DNA of 64,000 nucleotides from Candidatus Formimonas warabiya (GTDB taxonomy: Bacteria; Bacillota; Dehalobacteriia; Dehalobacteriales; Dehalobacteriaceae), in contig NZ_CP017634.1 in NCBI RefSeq assembly GCF_002777255.1, positions 2,740,903-2,804,902 of the forward strand, given 5' to 3'. The notes beneath the pieces are model-generated. The model had not been told where the DNA came from, did no database searches, and worked only from the letters and a program-made list of their open reading frames with translations. Position numbers and translations under genes: made by a program. The stretch's first letter is position 1. Every line of letters begins with the position of its first letter. Below, one piece after another: positions 8,910-17,859 of this stretch.

Positions 8910-9716
8910 TCATGGCAAGAAAATTCCTTCCCGGTCCACGACGTGGTAAAGCAATTCCATCTGTTTTTTGGTCGGAGGCAACGTCTCCCCTGATACCCGG
9001 GAGACATTGAGTTTAAAACCTACATGGTCTATGACATCCTGCACCGTAAAACCCGGGTGCACCGTATCCAGGTACATCTCACCTGTGTCGTCAAAACGAA
9101 ATACCGCCATATCCGTAATCACCGTAGAAACCCCGCCCTGAAAATAAGACCCGTAAACCTCCTGTTTGGGAACCCATGCTCCGGTGGGCCATTTTTTAAC
9201 CCTCCAGCCAGGCGAAGTAACATAATCAACCTGTTCTTTAAATCTGCGTTTTTCCTGGACCATAATAAACACCGTTCTTTTGGCAAAAGAACAAATATCC
9301 GCATTGCCGCCGCTGCCCGTAAATCTTTTTTCGGGATGATTATAATCCCCAATCACGGTACAATTGACGTTGCCATACCGATCAATTTCCGCCCCGCCTA
9401 AGAAGCCCAGATCCACATAACCGGCATGCAACTGTCCGTAAAAGGCTTCAAATAATCCGGACGCCCTGGAAGCCTGGTGCACACAACGGGCATCCCCTAC
9501 AGAAGTAGGAATATCCAAAGGCCTGCCGTCGATGCTGCCGGCTTCATAGATGCAAACAGCGTTGGGAGCCTGTTCATGCTGGGCCAGCGTAATGGCCAGC
9601 ATGGGCAGCCCGGTACCGGCGAAAACAACATCCCCGTCCCGGACTTCTCGCGCGGCCGCAACAGCCAGTAAAACTATGGGTTTAAACTCGCCAATTTTGC
9701 AGGATGCCCCGGACAC
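8910..9716 (-). CDS. CoA-transferase, beta subunit (glutaconate CoA-transferase type)
   Basis: The 268-residue subunit belongs to family I CoA-transferases (GctB-like). With the alpha subunit it should move CoA between acyl-CoA and free acids through a glutamyl-CoA thioester. The likely catalytic Glu is E58 in the CIYEAGS motif, so it is not one of the relatives that lost this residue. GTGLPMLA and GSGGNADICS are family glycine loops. The GTG start at 9716 overlaps the alpha subunit's TAG by one base, with a GGGGGA site. Being last in an operon with a B12 acyl-CoA mutase, it probably activates or releases a C4/C5 carboxylic acid. Confidence 0.9.
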   Translation of the reverse strand: MSGASCKIGEFKPIVLLAVAAAREVRDGDVVFAGTGLPMLAITLAQHEQAPNAVCIYEAGSIDGRPLDIPTSVGDARCVHQASRASGLFEAFYGQLHAGYVDLGFLGGAEIDRYGNVNCTVIGDYNHPEKRFTGSGGNADICSFAKRTVFIMVQEKRRFKEQVDYVTSPGWRVKKWPTGAWVPKQEVYGSYFQGGVSTVITDMAVFRFDDTGEMYLDTVHPGFTVQDVIDHVGFKLNVSRVSGETLPPTKKQMELLYHVVDREGIFLP

Positions 9717-10693
9717 TATCTCGTCCCCCTTTTGACCCGTGTAGAATAACCCAGTATTTGACTGGCGCGCAGTTCTTCCAACCGTCTCGTGCCTAATTTC
9801 TCCAGGTATTCTTCATGACAGCTGACCCCGAATATCCACTTCTCGGCAAATGCATCAAAGGCATTTTGATCACGGACCGTACGGTTATAGTTTTTCAGAA
9901 ATTCCGCATCGGCATCATAATAGAACTGGGAACCGGTGGGATGAGCCGCCCAGGGACACTCCACCACATAGTCGATCTCATGACCGGACACCAGGTTCGC
10001 CCCCGGATCTCTTCTCAGGTAGCTATCCGGTACGATTTCTTCACAAATCACAATCACGGTACGGGAAGCTTTGATCACTTCTGCATCGTTGTAGCTCTGG
10101 GAAAGCACGCGCACCGTACCTTCGTCGCCGACAACAGGGGCATATACCAGGGCCACGTCCGGATTTACCGCCGGTAATAACAAACATTCTCCTCTATGGA
10201 AGAAAGGATCCGCGGCCATGACATATTTTTGGGCCGGGATATGCCGATGTTTGCCATCTCTTAATCCGGCTTTGGCCAACTGGTCATATTCCGGATTGAA
10301 AATATCGGTACCCATGGCCAAAGCGCAGGGAAAGAAAGGCAATCCTAAAGCGCCGGCCATTAAACGTCCCGCAGTATGTCCGTGACTGTAATCATCAACG
10401 AGAACTTCCCCGCTGATCTGCTTGCGGGCAAGATTCTCCCCGATTTTACCCAGCATCTCCTGTCCCATCCAGGCCCCTTCCCAAATTTTTACGCAGCCCG
10501 CACCGACCAGAAGGTCACTGTGGTATCCTCCCTGCACCTCGAATAAGTGCAGATCTTTTTTTCCCTGCCTGATCAGTTCATAACAAAGTGCGACCGGACG
10601 CCTCCAGATGGTAAAGCCGCTGAAAGCTACCTGATCCCCGTCATGCACCAGGGCGGCGGCTTCTTTTAAGGTGATGATTTTTAGTTTACTCAA
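9716..10693 (-). CDS. CoA-transferase, alpha subunit (glutaconate CoA-transferase type)
   Basis: This is the GctA-like partner of the preceding beta subunit. The frame is open to 10783, but those first 30 codons are a palindromic repeat also found at 55.5 kb. The better start is the TTG at 10693, eight to nine bases after GGAG, giving 325 residues (family about 320) beginning LSKLKIITLKEAAALVHDGDQVAFSGF. Family features include the N-terminal G-rich loop and HGHTAGRLMAGALGLPFFP. It follows meaB in the mutase module with a repeat-containing gap of about 100 bases. Substrate is not readable from sequence; context suggests butyrate/isobutyrate-type acids. Confidence 0.9.
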   Translation of the reverse strand: MSKLKIITLKEAAALVHDGDQVAFSGFTIWRRPVALCYELIRQGKKDLHLFEVQGGYHSDLLVGAGCVKIWEGAWMGQEMLGKIGENLARKQISGEVLVDDYSHGHTAGRLMAGALGLPFFPCALAMGTDIFNPEYDQLAKAGLRDGKHRHIPAQKYVMAADPFFHRGECLLLPAVNPDVALVYAPVVGDEGTVRVLSQSYNDAEVIKASRTVIVICEEIVPDSYLRRDPGANLVSGHEIDYVVECPWAAHPTGSQFYYDADAEFLKNYNRTVRDQNAFDAFAEKWIFGVSCHEEYLEKLGTRRLEELRASQILGYSTRVKRGTR

Positions 10694-10716
10694 CTTAAGC
10701 TCTCCTTTTAAGGTTA

Positions 10717-10770
10717 GGGGACACACCTCTATGTCAGGCATTCCTATCCCGTCAGAGGAATGTCCCCAAT
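10717..10770. repeat. Palindromic repeat with GGGGACA/TGTCCCC core (copy A)
   Basis: The arms GGGGACACACCTCT and AGAGGAATGTCCCC can pair. It sits immediately upstream of the ribosome site of the CoA-transferase alpha gene. The 55461-55518 copy is nearly identical, including the central GTCAGGCATTCCTATCCCGTC-like segment, and also lies just upstream of a minus-strand ribosome site. Confidence 0.85.
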
Positions 10771-10801
10771 TTATGTCTCTCAAGCAGGAGCAAGCGGGAA
10801 T

Positions 10802-11776
10802 CTACTCTTTCATGTATCTTTGGGCAACCTGTTCTGCCAGGGTGTATGGGTCCGTTTCCTTGCTCATTAATTGATCAACCATCTTTTCCATTTCTCCCGC
10901 CTGACTCAATTTATTTAACACGGGCTGCAGGATGCGGGCCCACAAGGCTTCATTCAGTTCGGCCATCCTTTTCCGGCGCACCCGATCAGAAAACCGGCGG
11001 CTTTTGATCAGGAACTGATAATGCTCCTCAATCTTACCCCACAAGGCTGCTACACTTTGGACAAATTTATCCGGCTCCAGGATACTTTCTACTTTCAGGA
11101 CAGGTATGGTCCAGCCCGCACCGGAACCGTCCCCGCTCTCTCGGGGCATGGCAACCAGGTTTAATACTTCTTGATACAGCTTGCCTGCACCGTCCCGGTC
11201 TGCCTTATTGATCACAAAGATATCGGCAATTTCCATTAAGCCTGCCTTAATGGCCTGAACTTCATCCCCCATACCGGGAACCAGAACAACGACCACCGTA
11301 TGGGCATGATTGATGATGTCGACCTCCTGCTGTCCTACTCCGCAGGTTTCGACGATAATTTTTTCTTTTCCCAAGGCCTCCATCACATGAATCCCTTCAC
11401 CGACAGCCTTGGACAGGCCGCCCATGGCGCCTCGGGTGGCGAGACTTCTGATAAATACGCCTGGATCCTCTGCATGCCGGAGCATGCGGATGCGGTCCCC
11501 CAGAATGGCTCCCCCCGTGAAAGGGCTGGTAGGATCAACGGCCAGCATGCCGACGGTTTGATTGCTTTTCCTAAAGGCCGCAATCAGCTCATCGGCAAGG
11601 GTACTTTTGCCGGCCCCGGGGGCCCCGGTCAGTCCGATCACATGAGCATGGCCGGTTGCGCTAAATATCTCTCGCATGGCTTGATCCGTATCGGGAATTT
11701 GATCTTCCAAATTCCGGATCAGACGGGAAGCCGCCCGGATGTTTCCGGCCAATACTTTTTCGCTCAGCTCATTCAT
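10802..11776 (-). CDS. meaB: MeaB/ArgK-type GTPase, B12 mutase chaperone
   Basis: This G-protein chaperone guards adenosylcobalamin-dependent acyl-CoA mutases by gating cofactor delivery and removal of damaged cofactor. The P-loop is GAPGAGKST (about residue 50). DPTSPFTGGAILGDRIRM is the family switch region, ETCGVGQQE follows, and NKAD is the G4 motif. I place the start at the ATG at 11776, five bases after the small-subunit stop codon; an extension of 13 codons upstream would overlap that gene and looks spurious. It is encoded directly after the mutase small subunit, which fits a dedicated chaperone. Confidence 0.92.
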   Translation of the reverse strand: MNELSEKVLAGNIRAASRLIRNLEDQIPDTDQAMREIFSATGHAHVIGLTGAPGAGKSTLADELIAAFRKSNQTVGMLAVDPTSPFTGGAILGDRIRMLRHAEDPGVFIRSLATRGAMGGLSKAVGEGIHVMEALGKEKIIVETCGVGQQEVDIINHAHTVVVVLVPGMGDEVQAIKAGLMEIADIFVINKADRDGAGKLYQEVLNLVAMPRESGDGSGAGWTIPVLKVESILEPDKFVQSVAALWGKIEEHYQFLIKSRRFSDRVRRKRMAELNEALWARILQPVLNKLSQAGEMEKMVDQLMSKETDPYTLAEQVAQRYMKE

Positions 11777-11781
11777 GATGC

Positions 11782-12192
11782 TCACGCCCTTGGTGTTACA
11801 TTTGTCTGAATCCATGCCACAATGGACTCCAGAGGAACTCCCGGGGTAAAAATACCTTTCAGCCCGGCTTCATATAAAGCGGTTTTATCCCGTTCCGGGA
11901 TAATGCCGCCGCCAATGACGACGATGTCTCCGGCTTCTTTTTCCTCCAGGAGCCGGACTACTTCGGGAAATAAATATTTGTGTGCCCCGGAAAGGCAGCT
12001 TAAACCCACCACATCCACATCTTCCTGAACAGCAGTGGATGCTATTTGTTCCGGGGTTTGATGACAACCGGTATAAATCACCTCAAAACCGGCGTCGCGG
12101 AAACAGCGGGCCAGGACCTTAGCCCCCCGGTCATGTCCATCCAGACCCGGTTTTGCCAGCAGTATGCGAATTTTTCTATTTGACATTACCAT
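11782..12192 (-). CDS. Acyl-CoA mutase small subunit, B12-binding
   Basis: This 136-residue stand-alone cobalamin-binding domain has the base-off/His-on motif DGHDRG (lower ligand His), then GLSCLSG and IGGGIIP for the nucleotide tail. Its length equals that of the small subunits of isobutyryl- and 2-hydroxyisobutyryl-CoA mutases. It should pair with the large subunit encoded 190 bases upstream to form the active adenosylcobalamin enzyme. The ATG at 12192 follows GAGGAGG. A palindromic repeat separates it from the large-subunit gene. Confidence 0.93.
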   Translation of the reverse strand: MVMSNRKIRILLAKPGLDGHDRGAKVLARCFRDAGFEVIYTGCHQTPEQIASTAVQEDVDVVGLSCLSGAHKYLFPEVVRLLEEKEAGDIVVIGGGIIPERDKTALYEAGLKGIFTPGVPLESIVAWIQTNVTPRA

Positions 12193-12215
12193 ACTTGCCT
12201 CCTCAAACTATTTCG

Positions 12216-12390
12216 TTGAAGCAAGTTCTTAATTCAGATGGAGATTTTTTTACTCCATCTGAATTTTAGAACTGCAAATGCATGACTTAGTTGGCGTTTG
12301 ACTCCCGCCGTTAGCGGTCAGGGGACACACCTCTTCAAGGAATGTCCCCAATTAATGCGGGAGACCTACGCCAAGTTAGTCAGGTTAAAA
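12216..12390. repeat. Long palindromic repeat with variable hairpin (copy B)
   Basis: Order: TTGAAGCAAGTTCT, a 13-bp perfect hairpin (12231-12265), AGAACTGCAAATGC, then ACTTAGTTGGCGT...GACTCCCGC, a GGGGACACACC...GGAATGTCCCC core, and the inverted end GCGGGAG...ACGCCAAGTTAGTCAGG. The 52938-53165 copy has the same frame but an unrelated hairpin stem. The right end runs into the stop codon of the mutase large subunit. No protein is encoded. Confidence 0.85.
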
Positions 12391-14067
12391 TATCCCGGGA
12401 TCACGGTATTCACCGTAGACTTCCCTGTAGACATCACAAATTTCCTGTACAGTGGCATAATTTTTCACGGCTTCAATACAGGACGGCATCACATTGTCCC
12501 CTTTTTTACAGGAGGCAGCAATGTCTTTCAAGCATTTCGCCACCATGCGGTCGTCCCGTTTCCTCTTCACTTTTGCCAGACGCTTCAGCTGTTCGGCTTC
12601 CACAGATTCGTCAATCTCCACGAGGGGAATATCGGTTTCTTCATTTTCTTCCCCATACTTATTGACGCCAATCATCACTTTTTCCCGGGCGTCGATCTGC
12701 CGCTGGAATTTGTAAGCGGCATCGGATATTTCCATTTGGGGATAGCCTTTTTCGATAGCGGCAATCATACCGCCCATTTCGTCAATTTTATGAATGTATG
12801 CCCAGGCCTTCTCTTCCATTTCATTGGTCAGCGACTCCACAAAATAGGAGCCTGCCAAGGGATCGATGGTGTTGGCCACACCGGTTTCTTCGGCAATAAT
12901 CTGCTGGGTGCGCAAAGCAATCTGCACGGCATGTTCGGAAGGAAGGCATAAAACCTCGTCCAAAGAATTGGTGTGCAGGGACTGGGTGCCGCCCATCACG
13001 GCGGCCAGAGCTTCAACAGCGGTTCTAATCACATTGTTATAGGGCTGCTGCGCCGTCAGGGAACAGCCGGCGGTCTGGGTATGGAAGCGCATCCACCAGG
13101 ACCGGGGATCCTTGGCCCCGAACCGGTCCCGCATGGCCTTGGCCCAAATGCGGCGGGCCGCACGCAGTTTAGCGATTTCTTCAAAGAAATCAATATGGGC
13201 ATTAAAAAAGAATGACAGCCTAGGGGCAAACTCGTCTACCTGCAAGCCTTTGCGCCGGATTACATCCTCCACATATTCCATGCCGTCTCTTAAGGTAAAG
13301 GCCAGCTCCTGAACAGCGGTGGAACCCGCTTCCCGGATGTGATATCCGCTGATGCTGACAGTATTCCATCTGGGCACAAACTTGGTGCCAAACTCAATGG
13401 TATCACTGATCAGTTTTACCGAAGGCTCCGGCGGGCACATCAGCGTCTTTTGAGCAATAAATTCTTTCAGCATATCGTTCTGAATGGTCCCGCTGATCTT
13501 TGCCAGGGGTACCCCCTGCATTTCCGCCGCAGCACAGTACATCGCCCATAATACGGTTGCCGGAGGATTAATGGTCATCGAGGTACTTATCCTGTCTAAA
13601 GGAATCCCATTGATCAGGTCTTTAAAGTCTTCGATGGTATCGATGGCAACCCCGCATTTGCCGCATTCCCCTTTCGCCTTGGGGGAATCGCTATCATAAC
13701 CCATAAGGGTGGGAAAATCAAAAGCAGTGCTCAAACCGGTTTGTCCTGTGCTTAAAAGATAGTGCCAGCGTTTATTGGTCTCCACCGCCGTACCCATTCC
13801 GGAAAACATGCGAAAGGTCCAGTATTTCCCCCGGTATCCGGTGGCTTGATTGCCTCTTAAAAAAGGAAACTGTCCCGGGTACCCGATGTCCTGGGCAAAA
13901 TCCATGTCTTTTAGATCATCCGGGCCGTAGATCCTCTTAATTTCCAGATCCGAAACCGTGGTCCACTTTTCTTTTTGGTCCCCATGTTTGGCAACCGTCT
14001 TCTTGACCTCATCTTCCCACTTTTTCTTTAATGCGCTGGATTCATCCAGAAATTCTTTAGAAAACAT
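12385..14067 (-). CDS. B12-dependent acyl-CoA mutase large subunit, isobutyryl-CoA mutase type
   Basis: The protein (560 residues) has the TIM-barrel acyl-CoA mutase fold and lacks a fused B12 domain, like IcmA and HcmA. It carries out adenosylcobalamin radical carbon-skeleton rearrangement. Substrate-determining positions: RMFSGMG has Phe (about residue 88) where methylmalonyl-CoA mutase has Tyr89; IAQKT has Gln (about 206) where it has the carboxylate-binding Arg207. Phe/Gln is the known isobutyryl-CoA mutase pair. Ala at about 115 argues against 2-hydroxyisobutyryl-CoA mutase (Asp there, with Ile at the Phe position). Butyryl-/isobutyryl-CoA is the favoured substrate pair; pivalyl or valeryl types remain possible. 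The ATG at 14067 follows TAGGAGG. Confidence 0.9.
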   Translation of the reverse strand: MFSKEFLDESSALKKKWEDEVKKTVAKHGDQKEKWTTVSDLEIKRIYGPDDLKDMDFAQDIGYPGQFPFLRGNQATGYRGKYWTFRMFSGMGTAVETNKRWHYLLSTGQTGLSTAFDFPTLMGYDSDSPKAKGECGKCGVAIDTIEDFKDLINGIPLDRISTSMTINPPATVLWAMYCAAAEMQGVPLAKISGTIQNDMLKEFIAQKTLMCPPEPSVKLISDTIEFGTKFVPRWNTVSISGYHIREAGSTAVQELAFTLRDGMEYVEDVIRRKGLQVDEFAPRLSFFFNAHIDFFEEIAKLRAARRIWAKAMRDRFGAKDPRSWWMRFHTQTAGCSLTAQQPYNNVIRTAVEALAAVMGGTQSLHTNSLDEVLCLPSEHAVQIALRTQQIIAEETGVANTIDPLAGSYFVESLTNEMEEKAWAYIHKIDEMGGMIAAIEKGYPQMEISDAAYKFQRQIDAREKVMIGVNKYGEENEETDIPLVEIDESVEAEQLKRLAKVKRKRDDRMVAKCLKDIAASCKKGDNVMPSCIEAVKNYATVQEICDVYREVYGEYRDPGIF

Positions 14068-14118
14068 CGGCAATTCCTCCTAATAAAACAGATCCATCAT
14101 TTCTATACTTTTTACTCC

Positions 14119-14745
14119 TTAATACTCAATGCCGGCCCGGCCTTTAATCCCGGAATGATAATGATGTTTGACTTCTGTTATTTCACTGACCATATCGGCC
14201 CTTTCTTTGATCCTTGCAGAAGCATATCGTCCGGTTAAGATCAAATTCAATTTTGGCGGCTTATTTCGTATTAAATCCAGCACCTCTTCCTCCGGAATCA
14301 GATTAAAATCAACGGCAACATTAATCTCATCCAGGATCACCATGTGATATTCTTCACTTTTCACAACTTCTCTGGCCTTTTCCATGCCCTCCCTGGCCAA
14401 ATCCACATCAATGGGCGCGGGATGATCGCGCATGACAAAACTATCAAGGCCGGATTGAATGATGGTGAGATCCGGCAGATACTTTTCCGCTGCCAGAATC
14501 TCTCCATACTTCCGGCCTTTCATAAACTGAATGATGCATACCTTCCAACCCTGGCCGACAGCCCGCAAGGCCTGGCCAAAGGCAGAGGTCGTTTTACCTT
14601 TGCCGTTACCTGTAATGACCATCACCAAACCACGTTCCGCCGTAGCAGCTTGAATAGATTGCACGGGTGGCATTTTCTCATCTTCTTTCATGTTAGTATA
14701 AAAAATTAAGGCAAGATGAGCAATATGATTGTTGCTTATCTTCAT
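14119..14745 (-). CDS. cobO: Cob(I)alamin adenosyltransferase, CobO/CobA family
   Basis: It transfers adenosyl from ATP to the corrinoid cobalt, making the adenosylcobalamin used by the mutase encoded next. The P-loop is ITGNGKGKTTSAFGQALRAVG; the later MVILDEINVAVDF and LILTGRYA blocks are typical of the family. Length is 208 from the first ATG at 14745, but no good ribosome site is seen there. A start 18 codons later (MKEDEKMPP) or 24 codons later would give a more usual length. It is first in the mutase gene row, about 50 bases before the large subunit. A TATAAT box lies near 14780-14785 without a good -35 partner. Confidence 0.93.
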   Translation of the reverse strand: MKISNNHIAHLALIFYTNMKEDEKMPPVQSIQAATAERGLVMVITGNGKGKTTSAFGQALRAVGQGWKVCIIQFMKGRKYGEILAAEKYLPDLTIIQSGLDSFVMRDHPAPIDVDLAREGMEKAREVVKSEEYHMVILDEINVAVDFNLIPEEEVLDLIRNKPPKLNLILTGRYASARIKERADMVSEITEVKHHYHSGIKGRAGIEY

Positions 14746-15025
14746 ATGCCTCTAATTGATCTATCATGAATATGTCTCGTTTAATTATACATCTATTAAA
14801 CAACTTTTTCATCTTGATACAAGACTTTTCTTTTGTGATACCGGTAGTAGCGGCCATTTCCCCCTCTCCTCGATGATCCGGCAGGTGAATATGCTTCGGA
14901 TCAGACTCTCGTGGATCAAGGCCATAAAATAACGAGCCGGCAGACTCCCTATTCCTGGAAGCAGCGACTCGTCTTTATGGCTTACCGTAACACAAAAACA
15001 CAGGTCTTGACCTGCGCTTCACCAT

Positions 15026-15655
15026 TCAATTTGTGCCGGATTCCTGAGAATAGAGAATTTCTCTGACCATATCCGGCCTGATCTCCCAGATGTTGGCCTG
15101 TACCCTGAAAATATTCCATTCTTCAATCTCGAAGATCCGTACCCAGCTATCCATAACCTGTTTTATTTCACGGGGATAGAAATGGGCTGTTTTTTCATCA
15201 AGCAATGCGCGCAGATTTTTATGGCCCTTGTTTTCCATTTCTTTTCTATATGCGGCTTCATCCTCCGCATCCTTCGGGACATAGAGGTGGTTCAGCACGT
15301 AGTCCCATTTGGTGCCATCAAAATAGATGACCTTAGATTCGTCCACCTCCAGCACATAGACGACCGAATCCTCCGTTGGCTTCAGCATGCTTTTCTCACT
15401 GATGGCACACCAAATGGGGAACTTGACTTCCTGCGGTTTCGGCACCCTTTTGCCCGCTGTCTCTGCGAACCAAAGATACAGCTTGATCATATAGTCCGCC
15501 ATGACGTCGAATTTCTCTTCCAAATGTTTTCGGTTGATCCGGATGAGGCCATTTGTTTTCAGCTCATCCAGACTCTTGATGTGTTGCCGGGTCCATAAGG
15601 TGACCTTCTTTTTATTTTGCTCTTGGTCAGCTGCTTGTTGCGTCATTGAATCCAT
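15026..15655 (-). CDS. DUF3841 domain protein
   Basis: This 209-residue protein matches the DUF3841 pattern: VTLWTRQHIKSLDELKTNG at the N-terminus, then KLYLWFAETAGKRVP, PIWCAIS and YFDGTKWDYVLNHLYVP. No signal peptide or membrane segment. The function is unknown. It lies between the mutase set and a permease, with gaps of about 280 and 170 bases, so it is probably a single-gene unit. Confidence 0.8.
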   Translation of the reverse strand: MDSMTQQAADQEQNKKKVTLWTRQHIKSLDELKTNGLIRINRKHLEEKFDVMADYMIKLYLWFAETAGKRVPKPQEVKFPIWCAISEKSMLKPTEDSVVYVLEVDESKVIYFDGTKWDYVLNHLYVPKDAEDEAAYRKEMENKGHKNLRALLDEKTAHFYPREIKQVMDSWVRIFEIEEWNIFRVQANIWEIRPDMVREILYSQESGTN

Positions 15656-15826
15656 TTATAACCCCTCTTCTTGAAATTAGCATAAGCCTCACCAAACACG
15701 ATTTCTACATGAAACCACCAAACTCCTCCCTCTTCCGGAAAATACGTTGGCTGTAACTCCTTTTACGGTATGACATAAGGGTAATTGACAGAAGGTTGCT
15801 GTGAAGAAAAATTAAAATGATCTTCG

Positions 15827-16036
15827 CTATTTACGGGTCAAGATTGAGAGCAAGCCAGCCAGGGATGCGGTCAGAAAGGATAATGCAATTAGGCTTGGGT
15901 TCTCACTGATCCCTCCTTTATAGCTAGTGATAAAGCTCAGCCATAACAACACAAACGCCGCAGTGAGCATCCACATGCGCTTTTCTTTCAGCTTATCTTT
16001 AAGCCGACTGTTTTTCTCTTTTTGCGTTGCCTCCAT
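15827..16036 (-). CDS. Small two-span membrane protein
   Basis: The 69-residue protein has a charged N-terminus (about 20 residues rich in Lys/Glu) and two hydrophobic segments (MLTAAFVLLWLSFI and LIALSFLTASLAGLLSIL). The ATG at 16036 has a GGGAGGG site. It starts about 23 bases after the permease stop codon, so it is probably co-transcribed and may be an accessory. No family recognised. Confidence 0.65.
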   Translation of the reverse strand: MEATQKEKNSRLKDKLKEKRMWMLTAAFVLLWLSFITSYKGGISENPSLIALSFLTASLAGLLSILTRK

Positions 16037-16059
16037 GATTTCTTTCCCTCCTCACATGC

Positions 16060-17631
16060 CTAAATGGGGACAAGTAAGTCCAGAATAAACACAAATAGCC
16101 CGACCAGAGCGGCGTTAATTAAGCAGTACTTGATGGTTTTGCCCATTACTGTATTTTCCTGGCCGCTAAGGCCGACATTCGCGCTACCGATCATAATCGT
16201 GGAGGGGGCCATCGATACGCCCAATGAGCCGCCAACGGATTGCACCGCCGCCATTAAAACGCTGCTTTTTCCAATCAGCATGGCTGTCTCCATCTGTAAA
16301 ATACCAAACATGATATTTGAATTGGTATTGCTGCCGGTAATAAAACTGCCCAGAACGCCAATGAAAGGGGCGGCCAGGGGATATAATCCGCCCAACGCCG
16401 CCGCCACACCTTGGGCAATCAGGTTGGTCATGCCGAAATCGCTCATCACCAGAGCCATCATCACCATGGTCATGATGCCCACACTCATGGGAATACATTT
16501 CTTGACCGTATTTTCTACGGCTGCTTTGATCATACCCTTATCCGCTTTTGCCCGCCATAGATAAATAATAATGCCGATCAGAGCGGAAACAAACAGAATT
16601 GGAGCGGGATGAGAAAACCATTGGATTTTTGAATATTTCTCAACCCCTTCGATAACATATCCCAATGTGGTCTGTGCCCGGGGATAAGTTAGCCCCCAGT
16701 TGAAATTGGCCAGTGCTGCTTTAACCGGTTTGATTTGAAGTATCACGGAAATCATAATCAAGGCATAGTAAGGGGAACATGCCGTATGAAATCCCATTGT
16801 TGTCTCTGTTTCTACCTGAACCGACGCTATCTCATGGGCAGGTCTGCGCTTCTTGGCAAAGGCCCATAGTATCATCACCAAACAACCACACATACCGGCA
16901 ATCAGGGTAGATAATTGGGCCATATCACAGATGTTCATAAACCACAGGCTGAAAGACATAGCCACACCCGTAGTAAAAACAGGGCCCAGGGCCTTTTTTA
17001 CCGCCGCCCACCCTCCATAGATATGCGCTACGCCAAAACCGGTAGCAAATATGGCGATGCTAAATATCACCGCCATCCATGGGCCAATGATTTCCCCCGG
17101 GATACCAGTCACCAACTGAATAGAATTATAGGATGAGCCCATGGAGCCGAATGAAATGGACCAAGAATGCCCGATCAAGCAAGCAGCCACGGCAATCAGC
17201 GGCTCAAAACCCATCATCACCATGATGGGCGCAACCACTGCTACCGGTATGCCAAAGCCGGCCAATCCTTGTAACACTGGTGCGAAACACCAAGCAAACA
17301 ACAAGCATTGGATCATACTATCATCAGAAATACCTACCATTTTATTGCTGATAACCTTAATTGCGCCGGCCTGCTCAGCAATATTATAGAGAAATACCGC
17401 CCCCCAAATAATCAGGATCACATATAACGCTAAGCTTAATCCTTTACTATTTGCCAAGGCCAATAATCGTCCGTCCGCCCCAAAAAAGAGGAGGGCAATT
17501 ACCGTAGCAATCAGCCAAGTAACTGCCCCCACCTTTGCCGCCTCCCATTTGAGCATTAGAATACCCAAAATCAACACGGCAATAGGGGTAAATGCCAACA
17601 GCCAAGTAGCAAGACTTAAATGCATATCCAT
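16060..17631 (-). CDS. L-lactate permease family transporter (LctP type)
   Basis: A 523-residue protein with about 13 membrane segments takes up 2-hydroxy acids such as lactate or glycolate with H+ in known family members. Recognisable blocks: VLQGLAGFGIPVAVVAPIMV, GHSWSISFGSMGSSY, GSFITGSNTNSNIMFG and QSVGGSLGVSMAPS. The ATG at 17631 is about 13 bases after GGAGG. Its substrate here is not established; the nearby CoA-transferase/mutase genes make a short-chain acid plausible. Confidence 0.9.
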   Translation of the reverse strand: MDMHLSLATWLLAFTPIAVLILGILMLKWEAAKVGAVTWLIATVIALLFFGADGRLLALANSKGLSLALYVILIIWGAVFLYNIAEQAGAIKVISNKMVGISDDSMIQCLLFAWCFAPVLQGLAGFGIPVAVVAPIMVMMGFEPLIAVAACLIGHSWSISFGSMGSSYNSIQLVTGIPGEIIGPWMAVIFSIAIFATGFGVAHIYGGWAAVKKALGPVFTTGVAMSFSLWFMNICDMAQLSTLIAGMCGCLVMILWAFAKKRRPAHEIASVQVETETTMGFHTACSPYYALIMISVILQIKPVKAALANFNWGLTYPRAQTTLGYVIEGVEKYSKIQWFSHPAPILFVSALIGIIIYLWRAKADKGMIKAAVENTVKKCIPMSVGIMTMVMMALVMSDFGMTNLIAQGVAAALGGLYPLAAPFIGVLGSFITGSNTNSNIMFGILQMETAMLIGKSSVLMAAVQSVGGSLGVSMAPSTIMIGSANVGLSGQENTVMGKTIKYCLINAALVGLFVFILDLLVPI

Positions 17632-17859
17632 TTTCCAAACATTGCCTCCAAAGTTTTACTTTATTCGTAATTCGCAGGCGGCTGTTTCTCTCCCCACTAC
17701 CCCTATCATCACCTATTGAAGGACAACACTTTGTATTGTGTAGCAGGTGGAGGAAACAACCGCCCGGGGTCTAATCCCCCGTCCCTGGGGACGGATCTTT
17801 TGCGGATGCCTTTCTCTATTCCCTTTACCTTGCAGCCTCTGCTGCGGGTTGTTTATTGT

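Noticed and set aside
10694-10783. Longer CoA-transferase alpha subunit starting at 10783
   Set aside because: The added codons are a palindromic repeat that also precedes oppD; a TTG with a ribosome site fits the family length.
12385-14067. Annotating the mutase as methylmalonyl-CoA mutase
   Set aside because: The Tyr and Arg needed for the methylmalonyl carboxylate are replaced by Phe and Gln, and the B12 domain is a separate gene.
12385-14067. Annotating the mutase as 2-hydroxyisobutyryl-CoA mutase because of the 560/136 subunit sizes
   Set aside because: The specific Ile and Asp residues are not present; Phe and Ala are found at those places.
14760-15025. Cobalamin riboswitch upstream of cobO
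   Set aside because: Only fragments such as ACCTGCC are seen; the B12 box spacing and the other conserved parts are missing.
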